A DNA stretch of 64,000 nucleotides from Desulfolinea sp050305405 (GCA_050305405.1 JBNLFG010000002.1:275769-339768), one strand, 5' to 3'. Shown: positions 33,471-42,570, numbered from the stretch's first letter. Numbers and translations: made by a program. The notes: a model not told the origin generated them from the letters alone.

Positions 33471-34016
33471 TTATCTTTTTGTGTTTTTGAACAGTTCTTG
33501 TATTTTCTCAAATCTTTCCTGAAGCGATGCTGTTTCGCTAGGCTCTAATTCAAAATATTTTTCCATAATGCTTAACCGTTCATTTGCTCTGTCTGATGAT
33601 TTGCTAAAATCCATATTTTTGAGATTAGAGAAAACATGACTATAAGCATCTATACCGATACGCATCCACTGATCCTTTGCTGTTTCTTTTCCTATGAAAG
33701 TAAGAGATTTGATGATTAGTGATGCGCTAAAGCTAGTTGCAATAAAAATTCCCCAATAAAATGCACTTTCATGAAGTCTTTCTGGTATTGTGTCTCCATA
33801 AATGTCATTCATTACAAGACCTAAAAAACTTAATGCTGCAATAGTGGTAAATATCGCAGTCATAGTACTTTCTATGATATTTGCCTTTTCTCTGAAAACC
33901 TGTGTCCTTCCGAAAAAGTTTCTTCGAATCTCTGGAACGTTATACCCCGTGAAAACAACATATAGGCTTGATATGCCGAGTACGGTTGAGATAATGCTAA
34001 TTGTCGTTTGATCCAT
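33471..34016 (-). CDS. Membrane protein of unknown function
   Basis: 181 residues with three membrane helices (about 5-23, 50-70, 85-107) and a helical charged cytoplasmic C-terminus. The sequence is richer in A/T and Lys/Asn than its neighbours, which may mark a recent acquisition. No family signature is recognised. It lies between the zinc-ribbon gene and an SDR gene. Confidence 0.6.
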   Translation of the reverse strand: MDQTTISIISTVLGISSLYVVFTGYNVPEIRRNFFGRTQVFREKANIIESTMTAIFTTIAALSFLGLVMNDIYGDTIPERLHESAFYWGIFIATSFSASLIIKSLTFIGKETAKDQWMRIGIDAYSHVFSNLKNMDFSKSSDRANERLSIMEKYFELEPSETASLQERFEKIQELFKNTKR

Positions 34017-34072
34017 TCTTTTTCCCTTAGCAATTTCTACCTTGTAACTTTTGACTTGGAACTTGCAACTTT

Positions 34073-34864
34073 TTACAAGGTGCCTTTATACATCCCGCCA
34101 TCCACCGTCAGCATCACGCCCGTGATATAGGATGCCGCAGGCGAAAGTAGGAAGACAGCCGGATTGGCGAACTCTTGCGGCTCTGCCATGCGCCCCAGCG
34201 GGCATTCTTTCATTTGCGTGGCTAACTCTTCCGCGACGCTCGTGCCCTTGGCTTGCGCCCGTGCCCCCATCAGCTCCTCGACCCGTTCTGTTTTCGTCCA
34301 ACCCGGCAGAATCGAATTAAAGCGGATGCCATCCCCGCCCAACTCGAGAGCGAGAGTCTTCGTCAGGCCGACCGTCGCCGCGCGGATGCTGTTCGAGAGT
34401 ACCAGATTTGGGATCGGCTGTTTCACAGAATAAGACGTGATCGTCAGCACGCTGGCTGCATCCGATTGGCGTAGGTGCGGCAGCGCGGTTTTGATCAAGC
34501 GCACATGGCTCATCAATGAAAGGTCAATGCCCTTCGCCCAATCATCTTCGCTGAAAGACTCGAATGCTCCCGATGGAGGGCCACCTGCATTTGTAACGAG
34601 TAAATCCAGCCCGCCGAGGGCTTCAACGGCTGCCTCGATCAATATCGCAGGTGCAGATACATCACTCATATCCGCAGGCTGCGCGGATACAGGGATACCG
34701 TGTGCCTCTTCGATCTGTTTGGCGGCAGAAGCGAGTTTCTCGGCATTACGGCTGCTAATGGCGACGTGGCAGCCCTCCGCTGCTAATGTGTTGGCGACTG
34801 CATATCCCAGCCCGCGTGATGCGCCGACGACGAGGGCGCGTTTGCCTTTTAATCCTAAATCCAT
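34073..34864 (-). CDS. SDR-family oxidoreductase with atypical active site
   Basis: 263 residues. The cofactor motif is VVGASRGLGYAVA (TGxxxGxG type) and the NNAG-like motif is VTNAGGP. The usual YxxxK is replaced by LSNSIRAA, in the motif IPNLVLSNSIRA. This substitution is typical of an SDR subgroup that I recall as BKR-like cd05344. The catalytic Ser (TSYS) is retained. Substrate unknown. A TTAGCGGATT family B repeat lies just upstream of its start. Confidence 0.87.
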   Translation of the reverse strand: MDLGLKGKRALVVGASRGLGYAVANTLAAEGCHVAISSRNAEKLASAAKQIEEAHGIPVSAQPADMSDVSAPAILIEAAVEALGGLDLLVTNAGGPPSGAFESFSEDDWAKGIDLSLMSHVRLIKTALPHLRQSDAASVLTITSYSVKQPIPNLVLSNSIRAATVGLTKTLALELGGDGIRFNSILPGWTKTERVEELMGARAQAKGTSVAEELATQMKECPLGRMAEPQEFANPAVFLLSPAASYITGVMLTVDGGMYKGTL

Positions 34865-34887
34865 CGTGTTGTCTCCTTCGTTTTTAT

Positions 34888-34990
34888 GGAACGCGGATTA
34901 CACGGGTTTAGCGGATTCTCGCGGATTTTTTTAAAAATAATCCGTGTAAATCCGCTTGATCCGCAGTAAGCGAAGCGACATCCGCGTTCT
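34888..34990. repeat. Inverted-repeat element, family B copy 2
   Basis: Arms GGAACGCGGAT (34888-34898) and ATCCGCGTTCT (34980-34990) pair over most of their length. Interior segments AGCGGATTCTCGCGGATT and AATCCGTGTAAATCCGC form a second nested inverted repeat. The whole element lies between the SDR and ylxP genes. Confidence 0.85.
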
Positions 34991-34996
34991 ATTTAT

Positions 34997-35281
34997 TTAT
35001 CCAATGATTTCAAATTCTTCATCGACAATCGTCACATCCTGCCAACTGTACTCAACCCACTCCGCGACTTTTTGCAGCATGCGTTGATTTTGTGTGTTAT
35101 CGTTGCCGACCACCGCACAGGCGATGACCGCGCTCTGCCAGACATCGTGCGCATCCATTTCGGCGACCGAGACATTGAATTCCTTGTGCAGGCGCGCCAA
35201 CAGTGGCTTCAGTCGGCTGCGCTTTTCTTTCAACGACTTGCAGCCGGGGATGTGTAGGTGGAGGGTTAAGATGCCGAGCAT
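34997..35281 (-). CDS. YlxP-like DUF503 protein
   Basis: 94 residues with the DUF503 layout: LTLHLHIPGCKSLKEKRSRL, then EFNVSVAEMDAHDVWQSAV, ending EEFEIIG. B. subtilis YlxP belongs here; the family may act in ribosome maturation, but that is not proved. The ATG overlaps the stop of the upstream membrane protein gene (TAATG). A broken second copy is at 35916-35980. Confidence 0.87.
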   Translation of the reverse strand: MLGILTLHLHIPGCKSLKEKRSRLKPLLARLHKEFNVSVAEMDAHDVWQSAVIACAVVGNDNTQNQRMLQKVAEWVEYSWQDVTIVDEEFEIIG

Positions 35282-35712
35282 TAATTATTGTTTTGTTTTA
35301 ATTGCTCTCTGGCAAAAAGAATAGTCGCAAGGATTGTAACCAGATATCCGCTAAACAAATAAATACAACTGTTTGTAACACATGAGTAATAGAAGAATGG
35401 TCTGAAAGATTCTGCGAACCCGGAAAATAAAGTGAAGATGAATAAACCACTCACTGTTCCGATAAGATAGTAGGCGTATATGCCTTGTTGACTAAAACTC
35501 TGAAAAAACTTCCCCTGTATCTTTTTCAAAATATCCAAAACACCCAACAAACCGAAGCTCAATGCGCCAAGTAACACGAATAGAAGGGTAAATTGCCCAA
35601 ATCCATAGTCGATCGGGTGAAAAAGTAAAGGCTGTCTATCAAAAATGCATAAAGCAGATATCAAAAAAAACGCTAAAAACCAGGTCAGAAAGAATATCTT
35701 CTTGTCTTTCAT
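35281..35712 (-). CDS. Small membrane protein, paralogue 1
   Basis: 143 residues with four membrane helices. It is highly similar to the protein at 35980-36411 (roughly two-thirds identical by eye): both share FFLTWFLAFF/FFLIWFLSFF-type starts, GLLGVLDILK and TNSCIYL. The stop overlaps the ylxP start. No family recognised. The A/T-rich codon use differs from neighbours such as folC. Confidence 0.7.
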   Translation of the reverse strand: MKDKKIFFLTWFLAFFLISALCIFDRQPLLFHPIDYGFGQFTLLFVLLGALSFGLLGVLDILKKIQGKFFQSFSQQGIYAYYLIGTVSGLFIFTLFSGFAESFRPFFYYSCVTNSCIYLFSGYLVTILATILFAREQLKQNNN

Positions 35713-35759
35713 TTTTATGTTTCCTTCTTATGAGTTTTATATAGGATGTCGAGCATGTT

Positions 35760-35910
35760 TTACTTTGTCCGCACGGACGTCAACATCCGTGCTAGATAGC
35801 CAAAGCCGGCTAAAGTCGGCTGAGATGCCGAGTCCGCTTCAGCGGGCTTCCGCAGATTAGCGTGGGCGTTTATCTTGTGCCCCGAATGGGGTACGCCCAT
35901 GCGGGCAGGG
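35760..35910. repeat. Cluster of short hairpins
   Basis: Several small inverted repeats in a row: GCACGGACG...CATCCGTGC, AGCCAAAGCCGGCT/AGTCGGCT, CCGCTTCAGCGGGCTT and GGGCGTTT...ACGCCC. No reading frame of interest spans it. It resembles the mosaic hairpin repeats seen in many environmental genomes. Confidence 0.5.
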
Positions 35911-35915
35911 TTTTT

Positions 35916-35980
35916 GCTGCGCTTTTCTTTCAGCGACTTGCAGCCGGGATGTGTAGGTGGATGGGCAGGATGCCGATCAT
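35916..35980 (-). pseudogene. Frameshifted ylxP remnant (paralogue 2)
   Basis: Starts ATG at 35980, overlapping the stop of membrane paralogue 2 (TGATG), exactly as in copy 1. It reads MIGILPIHLHIP, then one C of the CCCGG present in copy 1 is missing. The frame shifts into AASR and a stop. Beyond 35916 similarity ends at the hairpin cluster. Confidence 0.85.
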
Positions 35981-36411
35981 CAGGATTTATGTTCTTCGAT
36001 TTCCCTTTTTGAAAAAAAGTAAGATGCAATAATCGTTACGGCATATCCGCCCAATAAGTAGATACAGCTATTTGTGATGCAAAAATAATATAAGAATGGA
36101 TTTAGGGATTCTGTAAAACCTGCAAATAAAGTGAATATAAATAAGCTTCCAATTGAAGCTGTTAGATAGTAGGGATATATTAGTTGAGTATCTAATTCTG
36201 GAAACATTTTTTGCTGTACTCTTTTTAGAATATCCAATACGCCTAATAAGCCAAAACTTAGAATGCCAAGCAAAATAAAGAGAAAGATAAATTGTCCTAA
36301 CCCATAATCAACCGGGTGAAAAATCAAAGGCTCTTTATTGAGAATACAAAGGGGTGCTATTATGAAGAATGATAAAAACCATATGAGAAAGAAAATTTTC
36401 TTGTTTGTCAT
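35980..36411 (-). CDS. Small membrane protein, paralogue 2
   Basis: 143 residues with four membrane helices, matching paralogue 1 in length and throughout its helices. The duplicated unit was membrane protein plus ylxP. The downstream ylxP partner of this copy is broken. Codon use is A/T-rich. Function unknown. Confidence 0.7.
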   Translation of the reverse strand: MTNKKIFFLIWFLSFFIIAPLCILNKEPLIFHPVDYGLGQFIFLFILLGILSFGLLGVLDILKRVQQKMFPELDTQLIYPYYLTASIGSLFIFTLFAGFTESLNPFLYYFCITNSCIYLLGGYAVTIIASYFFSKREIEEHKS

Positions 36412-36456
36412 TTTATATATTTCCTCTTTGCTGATAATGATTTACAATCCTACCTA

Positions 36457-37785
36457 ATGAATACAACCTATCAAAACGCCCTCGATTACCTCTACAGCTT
36501 CGTAGATTATAGCCTGAAACATGCCTCTGAGCTCGCCAAAGCCGAGTTCAACCTCGACCGCATGCGTCAGCTCATGTCCCTGCTTGGCGACCCGCAGAAC
36601 GACTACCCCATCATCCACATCGCCGGTTCCAAAGGCAAAGGCTCCACCGCCGCCTTCACCGCCAGCGCCCTGCGCGCCGCCGATTACAAGGTCGGGCTTT
36701 ACACCTCGCCCCATTTGCAGGAGTTCACCGAGCGCATGCAGATCAACGGCGTTCCCATCCCGCAGGACGAATTCGCCGCCCTCGTCGAAGAGATCAAACC
36801 CTTCGTCGCGCAAGTGCCCTATATCACCACCTTCGAGCTGACCACCGCGCTCGCCTTCCTTTACTTCTCGCGTCAGCAGGTTGGCGTGGCGGTCATCGAA
36901 GTCGGTTTGGGCGGACGACTGGATGCGACCAATATCATCACGCCGCTCGTTTCGGTCATCACCTCCATTTCGCTGGAACATACTGCCGTACTCGGGGATA
37001 CCCTCAAGCAGATCGCTCGCGAAAAAGCGGGCATTGTTAAGGAAGGTGTACCCTTCGTCGTAGCGCCCCAGAAAGAGGAAGTGGTTCCCGTTTTCGATCT
37101 GAAAGCCGAAGAGCACGATGTCCCGTTAATCCTCGTTGGACGCGATATCCACTACAAGATCATAAAACGCACCATCGACGGACAGATCTTTGATGTTTGG
37201 ACGGAAACCAAAGGCTTCGGCAAACCCGCTAAAATACGATTGAGTATCCCGCTCTTGGGTGATCATCAGGTTGAGAACGCCGTCACTGCCTACGCCGCGC
37301 TAACCGTTGCTCGGCAGCAGGGCTTGGTCTTCAACGCGCCCCAACTCAAACAGGGCTTCATCGAAACCGAATGGCCCGCTCGCTTTGAGATTTTCCAGGA
37401 GAAGAATCCTACTATCATCCTGGATGCAGCGCATACCCCGCAGTCGATCCATAAGCTCAAGCTGACTTTGAACGAATATTTCCCCGAAACGCCAGTTGTA
37501 CTCATCTTTGGCGTCTCGGAAGATAAGAATGCAAGAAAAATGCTTAAGATACTCGCCCCGCGCATTGATACCGTCATCCTGACGCGCGCCGATCACCCCC
37601 GCGCCCTCACGGCGGAGGAACTGCTTCCACACGCCGAGCAAGCCGGGGTCAAGTACGAAGCGGTCGAGCCTGTCGAAGCGGCAGTGGCTCGGGCCTTGGA
37701 AATTGCCGGGGAGAAGAAAATTGTCCTCGCTGCGGGTTCCATCTTCAGCACTGCGGCGGTTAGGGCTGTTTTGGCGCAAAAGTAG
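36457..37785 (+). CDS. folC: Folylpolyglutamate synthase / dihydrofolate synthase
   Basis: 442 residues of the Mur ligase superfamily. The ATP-binding P-loop is in HIAGSKGKGSTAAF (about residue 50); then EVGLGGRLDATN and SITSISLEHTAVLG carry the metal and folate loops, and a second domain begins near residue 300 with DAAHTPQS. It adds Glu to dihydropteroate or tetrahydrofolate. The gene begins 45 nt from the divergent membrane-protein gene. The TAG stop directly precedes the family C repeat. Confidence 0.92.
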   Translation: MNTTYQNALDYLYSFVDYSLKHASELAKAEFNLDRMRQLMSLLGDPQNDYPIIHIAGSKGKGSTAAFTASALRAADYKVGLYTSPHLQEFTERMQINGVPIPQDEFAALVEEIKPFVAQVPYITTFELTTALAFLYFSRQQVGVAVIEVGLGGRLDATNIITPLVSVITSISLEHTAVLGDTLKQIAREKAGIVKEGVPFVVAPQKEEVVPVFDLKAEEHDVPLILVGRDIHYKIIKRTIDGQIFDVWTETKGFGKPAKIRLSIPLLGDHQVENAVTAYAALTVARQQGLVFNAPQLKQGFIETEWPARFEIFQEKNPTIILDAAHTPQSIHKLKLTLNEYFPETPVVLIFGVSEDKNARKMLKILAPRIDTVILTRADHPRALTAEELLPHAEQAGVKYEAVEPVEAAVARALEIAGEKKIVLAAGSIFSTAAVRAVLAQK

Positions 37786-37876
37786 GTGCGTCGCACCAGT
37801 GAGACAAGATTTTTTCCAGTTGATGGGCAAAGTATTTGTCGATAGGTATTAAACCGATAAGGATGGTGCGACGCAC
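37786..37876. repeat. Inverted-repeat element, family C copy 2
   Basis: Arms GTGCGTCGCACCA (37786-37798) and TGGTGCGACGCAC (37864-37876) are perfect inverted repeats. It begins one base after the folC stop and ends 18 nt before lon. Confidence 0.88.
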
Positions 37877-37894
37877 CATCTCAAAAGGAATTTC

Positions 37895-40360
37895 ATGAAT
37901 CAAAACGACTGGTTTGAAGACGAAGAATTTGGGGTCTCGCTTTCGCAACGAACGGAAGAGCTTTACCGCGTGCGTAATTGCACTGCGGATTCCAATGGAC
38001 TGATCGAAGCCCTGGCCGTGCCGCTACGCGACTTGGTGATCTTCCCGCGTATGATCTCGCCGATTTTTGTGGGGCGTGAGACATCGCTGCTTGCCATTCA
38101 GGAATCTCAGCGCAACGACCAGACCGTGATCGGCCTGACCCAGCGCGATGCTGATCTGGACACCCCCGGCGCGGAAGATTTTCTGCCGATAGGGGTTGAG
38201 ATGGCAGTGGGGCGCTTGCTGACCATGCCCGAAGGCTCCAGCTCTGCGCTGGTGCAGGGGCGTCGCCGCGTTGAAATTGTTGAAGTTGTTCAGCTTGAGC
38301 CTTTTATCCGCGTGCGGGCGCGCCCGATCTTTGAGCCGCAAGAGGCCGAACGTGAAATGAAAGCCCTGATGCGCTCGGTGCTCGATTCGTTTGACCGCTG
38401 CGTGCAACTTGACCGCAGCCTGCCTGAAGAAGCGCATCTTTATGCCCTCAATATCAACGAACCCGGTTGGCTGGCAGATATGATCGCTTCTGCGCTGGCG
38501 ATGCCCGCGCAGGAGAAGCAGAAGCTGCTCATGCTGCCCGATCCCGCCACGCGCCTGAAGCAACTCAATATTTTTCTCGCCCAGCAAGTGGATGTGCTCG
38601 AACTTGAAGACGAAATTCATTCGCAGGTACAGTCCGAGATGGATCGCAGCCAGCGCGAATTTTATCTGCGCGAGCAGTTGAAAGCCATCCAGAGCGAATT
38701 GGGCGAAGGCGATATTTGGTCACGCGATATTGCCGATATTCGCAATAAGATCGAGAAGGCCAAGTTACCAAAAGAAGCGCTGCAAACTGCGCTCAAAGAA
38801 CTCGAACGCTTGCTGCAACTCCCGCCGATGGCGCCCGAAGTCGGCATCATCCGCGCCTATCTTGACTGGATCATCGAATTGCCGTGGAAGAACGCCTCGC
38901 GTGACCGTCTCGATGTGCGCTATGCTGCCGAAGTTCTCAACCGCGATCATTACGGATTGAAAAAGATCAAAGACCGCATTCTCGAATATATCGCCGTGCG
39001 CAGTTTGAAACCAAAGAAGGAACGCCAGCCGATCTTATGTTTTGTCGGCGCTCCGGGCACAGGGAAGACCTCCCTCGGGCGTTCTATCGCCGAAGCGCTC
39101 GGACGTGAATTTGTTCGCGTTTCCCTGGGCGGGGTGCGCGACGTGAGCGAGATACGCGGTCACCGCCGCACCTATATCGGTGCTTTACCCGGACGCATCC
39201 TCCAGACGATGAAACGTGCCGGCAAGGTCAATCCGCTTTTCATGCTGGATGAGATCGACAAACTTGGTTCCGATTTTCGCGGCGACCCATCCTCGGCGCT
39301 GCTCGAAGTGCTTGACCCTGAACAGAATTTCGCTTTCAGCGACCACTATCTCGAAATCCCTTATGACCTTTCGAAGGCCATGTTTATCACCACTGCCAAC
39401 TCGCTCTACGACATCCCCGATGCGCTGCTTGACCGTATGGAGGTGATCGAGTTCCCCGGCTATATCGAAGAAGAGAAGCTCATTATTGCCGAGCAATATC
39501 TGATCCCGCGCCAACTGGAGGAAAACGGGATCGATGACCTTAGCATGAGCTTTTCAGCGAAGGCTTTGCAGAGCATCATTCGCGAGTACACTGACGAAGC
39601 CGGCGTGCGTAATTTGGAACGTGAGATCGGGCGCATCTGTCGCAAGGTAGCCCGTCTCAAAGCAGAGGGGAAACGTTTCCCGCAGCAGATCACCGCGCCT
39701 TCGATCGAAAAGTTTCTTGGCCCGCCCGAATACTTCCAGCCCGAAGCAGAAGAACGCGATGAAGTTGGGGTGGCGACAGGACTCGCGTGGACGATGAGCG
39801 GCGGCGAGACCATGACGATAGAAGTCGCGGTACTCGAGGGCAAGGGCGGTTTGCAGATCACCGGCCGTGTTGGCGATGTGATGCAGGAATCTGCCCAAGC
39901 GGGGTTGACCTATATCAAATCGCGTGCGGCGAATTTTGACATCCCCTTTGAAGTTTTCGACCGCATGGATATTCATTTGCATCTGCCGGAGGGCGCCATC
40001 CCGAAGGATGGCCCCAGCGCAGGTATCACCCTGACAACGGCAATGATCTCAGCTCTTACCGGTCACCCCGTTTACAGGGATGTGGCGATGACAGGCGAGA
40101 TCACGTTGCGGGGGCGTGTGCTTCCGGTCGGTGGGGTGCGGGATAAAGTTCTCGCTGCGCACCGCGTCGGGATGAAGGTCATCCTGCTGCCAGAGAAAAA
40201 TATCAAAGACCTACAGGAGTTGCCCAAAGCGGTGCGTGCCGACTTGAAGATAATCCCGATCAAGCACATGGATCAGGTGCTCGAAATTGCTCTCGCTCCC
40301 GAACGCACATTGGAGCCGCCGCGCCCGACTATGAAGGAAGAGGACGAAGAGGAAGAGTAG
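37895..40360 (+). CDS. lon: ATP-dependent protease Lon
   Basis: 821 residues. Order of domains: N-terminal LAN domain (about 30-210), a coiled-coil, AAA+ with Walker A GAPGTGKTS near residue 386 and Walker B LFMLDEIDK, and the peptidase with the catalytic dyad Ser708 (in KDGPSAGIT) and Lys751 (in VRDKVL). A Glu/Asp-rich C-terminal tail ends it. Lon degrades misfolded and regulatory proteins. The start codon at 37895 follows AAAAGGAATTTC. It is not in an obvious operon. Confidence 0.95.
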   Translation: MNQNDWFEDEEFGVSLSQRTEELYRVRNCTADSNGLIEALAVPLRDLVIFPRMISPIFVGRETSLLAIQESQRNDQTVIGLTQRDADLDTPGAEDFLPIGVEMAVGRLLTMPEGSSSALVQGRRRVEIVEVVQLEPFIRVRARPIFEPQEAEREMKALMRSVLDSFDRCVQLDRSLPEEAHLYALNINEPGWLADMIASALAMPAQEKQKLLMLPDPATRLKQLNIFLAQQVDVLELEDEIHSQVQSEMDRSQREFYLREQLKAIQSELGEGDIWSRDIADIRNKIEKAKLPKEALQTALKELERLLQLPPMAPEVGIIRAYLDWIIELPWKNASRDRLDVRYAAEVLNRDHYGLKKIKDRILEYIAVRSLKPKKERQPILCFVGAPGTGKTSLGRSIAEALGREFVRVSLGGVRDVSEIRGHRRTYIGALPGRILQTMKRAGKVNPLFMLDEIDKLGSDFRGDPSSALLEVLDPEQNFAFSDHYLEIPYDLSKAMFITTANSLYDIPDALLDRMEVIEFPGYIEEEKLIIAEQYLIPRQLEENGIDDLSMSFSAKALQSIIREYTDEAGVRNLEREIGRICRKVARLKAEGKRFPQQITAPSIEKFLGPPEYFQPEAEERDEVGVATGLAWTMSGGETMTIEVAVLEGKGGLQITGRVGDVMQESAQAGLTYIKSRAANFDIPFEVFDRMDIHLHLPEGAIPKDGPSAGITLTTAMISALTGHPVYRDVAMTGEITLRGRVLPVGGVRDKVLAAHRVGMKVILLPEKNIKDLQELPKAVRADLKIIPIKHMDQVLEIALAPERTLEPPRPTMKEEDEEEE

Positions 40361-40424
40361 TCGTATAAAAATATTTGCCACATGTTATGATTTTCATAAG
40401 AGAGAGTGCCCCATTCTGTCCTTC

Positions 40425-40460
40425 CCCCTCAAGGGAAGGAACCCTAATCAGGGAGGGGCG
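40425..40460. repeat. Short intergenic hairpin near lon
   Basis: TCCTTCCC pairs with GGGAAGGA, followed by CCCTAATCAGGG. A small, isolated palindrome in the 149-bp gap between lon and the SDR gene; no T run, so not a clear terminator. Confidence 0.4.
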
Positions 40461-40509
40461 CTGAATATCAATTCATCCTATCTGTTTTCAAATTGTGAAA
40501 GGATAAACC

Positions 40510-41316
40510 ATGTCACTCTCACTCAAAGATAAAGTTGTGCTCATCACAGGGGCTTCCTCTGGTTTTGGCGCAGAAGCTGCACACCTTTTTGCTCGGGAAG
40601 GTGCCAAAGTGGTTTTGGCCGCCCGCCGTTTGGATCGTTTGCAGAAACTGGTCGATGAAATTCAAGATGAGGGTGGAGAAGCGTTGGCTGTGCCGGTCGA
40701 TGTGACCAATGGGGATGAGATCAAGCTGATGGTTGATACCACGCTTGATATCTACGGGCGGATTGATATTCTTTTCAATAACGCCGGATTTGGGCGTCTG
40801 GATTGGCTTGAAAAGCTCGACCTTGGGCGCGATATTAAAACCCAGGTCGATGTAAACCTGACAGGCTTAATTCAGGTTACGCGCGCTGTCTTGCCTCACA
40901 TGCAAAAACAGGGCAGCGGACATATCATTAATATGTCGTCGGTTGCGGGCTGGGTTGCGCCGCCGCTCTATAGTATCTACTCTGCGACAAAATTTGGCGT
41001 GCGCGGCTTTACTGCTGCCCTGCGCCGCGAAGCACGCCCGCTTGGCATTCATGTCTCTGGCATTTATCCCGGCCCTGCTGTGACAGAGTTTGGCGAGCAT
41101 ACTGGTAAATATGAAGTCAAAGAAAAGCTGAGTACGCCAAGTTGGGCGCGAATGAGCGCTGAATTTGTGGCGCAGAAAGTCGTCCGGTTGGCAAAACGTC
41201 CGCGCCGCACGCTGATCTTGCCGTGGTGGTTTGCGCCTGTCATCTGGTTTGACAAGCACTTTCCCGCCATTTCTGATTTTTTCCAGAGTCAATTTTTCAA
41301 AAAATATCATCAATAA
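40510..41316 (+). CDS. SDR-family oxidoreductase (classical)
   Basis: 268 residues. Cofactor motif TGASSGFGAEAA, NNAG motif LFNNAGFG, catalytic Ser in NMSSVAG and YxxxK in YSIYSATKFG. A C-terminal extension of about 30 residues is helical. Classical short-chain dehydrogenase; substrate not predictable. AAAGGA lies 7 nt before the start. Confidence 0.9.
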   Translation: MSLSLKDKVVLITGASSGFGAEAAHLFAREGAKVVLAARRLDRLQKLVDEIQDEGGEALAVPVDVTNGDEIKLMVDTTLDIYGRIDILFNNAGFGRLDWLEKLDLGRDIKTQVDVNLTGLIQVTRAVLPHMQKQGSGHIINMSSVAGWVAPPLYSIYSATKFGVRGFTAALRREARPLGIHVSGIYPGPAVTEFGEHTGKYEVKEKLSTPSWARMSAEFVAQKVVRLAKRPRRTLILPWWFAPVIWFDKHFPAISDFFQSQFFKKYHQ

Positions 41317-41362
41317 ACTCAAGACCTGATAGATTTTAAGAAACCCGCCAGGTCTATTTTTA
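41317..41362. repeat. Hairpin related to the repeat inside the aminotransferase
   Basis: GACCTGATAGATTTT...AAACCCGCCAGGTC between the SDR and M24 genes. The outer GACCTG/CAGGTC pair recalls the embedded repeat at 3893-3987. The resemblance is weak. Confidence 0.4.
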
Positions 41363-41375
41363 GGATGGAAGAAAA

Positions 41376-42476
41376 ATGAATCATACCCGTTTAAAAAAAC
41401 TAACCAAAGCCCTTACAGAGTCCAATCTGGATGCGCTCGTGCTCAACCCCAGCCCGAGCTTGCTCTATGCAACCGGACTTCATTTCCATCTGATGGAGCG
41501 TCCCGTTGTTGGCATCTTCAACGCGGATGGGCGCATTGGCATTGTCTTGCCTGAACTGGAAACCGCCAAACTGAGCGGCCTCGACGTGGAAGCCTTCCCT
41601 TATGGTGAAAACCCTGCCACTTGGGGTGATGTCTTCCAAAAAGCCCTCAATGCCTTCGGCTTGGATGGCAAACGTATCGGTATTGAACCGCTTGCCATGC
41701 GTATCGTCGAATACCGCTATCTTGAAGCCGCCGCACCCAATGCCACTTTCCCTGATGCCACCGAAACCATCGCCTCCCTGCGTATCCGCAAGGACGCTGA
41801 AGAGATCGCCTTTATGCGCAAAGCTGCCAAGATCGCTGAAGAAGCCCTCGAAGCAACCCTGCCGATGGTCAAAATTGGCGTCAGCGAAAAAGAGATTGCG
41901 GGTGAATTGGTGATGCAGTTGCTCAAACATGGTTCACACTCTCCGCTGCCTTTCCAGCCAATCGTTTCCGGTGGGCCGAATGCCGCTAATCCGCATGCCT
42001 CGCCGAGTGAACGTAAGCTCCAGGAAGGCGACCTGCTCGTCATCGACTGGGGCGCGATGTATAACGACTACGTCTCCGATATGACGCGCACTTTTGCCAT
42101 CGGTGAGATCGACGACGAATATCGCAAAATTCACGAGATCACACAGGCTGCGAATGTTGCCGGTCGCGCGGCTGGTAAGCCGGGGCTGCCCGCTAGCGTC
42201 GTGGACATCGCTGCCCGCAAAGTCATCGATGATGCTGGCTATGGCGAATACTTTACCCATCGCACAGGACATGGCATCGGCATGGAAGGGCACGAAGCGC
42301 CCTACATGCGTGCCGATAATAAACGCATCCTCGAAGAAGGCATGGCCTTCACCGTCGAGCCTGGCATCTACCTGCCCAATCGCAACGGTGTTCGCGTCGA
42401 AGATGATATGATCGTCACCGCAGATGGGGTAGAGAGTCTGACATCCCTGCCGAGAGAGATACGGGTTTTGGGGTAA
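41376..42476 (+). CDS. Metallopeptidase M24 (Xaa-Pro aminopeptidase family)
   Basis: 366 residues. The creatinase N-terminal domain (1-130) precedes a pita-bread catalytic domain. The metal ligands are visible: Asp in DWGAMYNDY, Asp in SDMTRTF, His in HRTGHGIGMEGHE, Glu in TVEPGIYLP and Glu in VRVEDDMIV. It removes N-terminal residues adjacent to proline. Length matches the family. No neighbours suggest a specific peptide substrate. Confidence 0.92.
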   Translation: MNHTRLKKLTKALTESNLDALVLNPSPSLLYATGLHFHLMERPVVGIFNADGRIGIVLPELETAKLSGLDVEAFPYGENPATWGDVFQKALNAFGLDGKRIGIEPLAMRIVEYRYLEAAAPNATFPDATETIASLRIRKDAEEIAFMRKAAKIAEEALEATLPMVKIGVSEKEIAGELVMQLLKHGSHSPLPFQPIVSGGPNAANPHASPSERKLQEGDLLVIDWGAMYNDYVSDMTRTFAIGEIDDEYRKIHEITQAANVAGRAAGKPGLPASVVDIAARKVIDDAGYGEYFTHRTGHGIGMEGHEAPYMRADNKRILEEGMAFTVEPGIYLPNRNGVRVEDDMIVTADGVESLTSLPREIRVLG

Positions 42477-42484
42477 AAACCTTT

Positions 42485-42552
42485 GCCACGGATTGCACGG
42501 ATTTCACAGAAAAAGCCTTAAAAAATCCGTGCAAATCTGTGAAATCTGTGGC
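42485..42552. repeat. Inverted repeat upstream of the GxxExxY gene, family E copy 1
   Basis: GCCACGGATTGCACGGATTT and its inverted partner AAATCCGTGCAAATCTGTGA with GTGGC closing the hairpin. Its right half (42520-42558) recurs as a direct repeat after the GxxExxY gene. Confidence 0.75.
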
Positions 42553-42570
42553 TAAACAAAGAGGAGAAAG

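Noticed and set aside
36454..37116. Long open frame opposite folC (220 residues)
   Set aside because: It is antisense to a clear folC gene with full motifs, Gly-rich and without any fold signature; it results from codon bias on the other strand.
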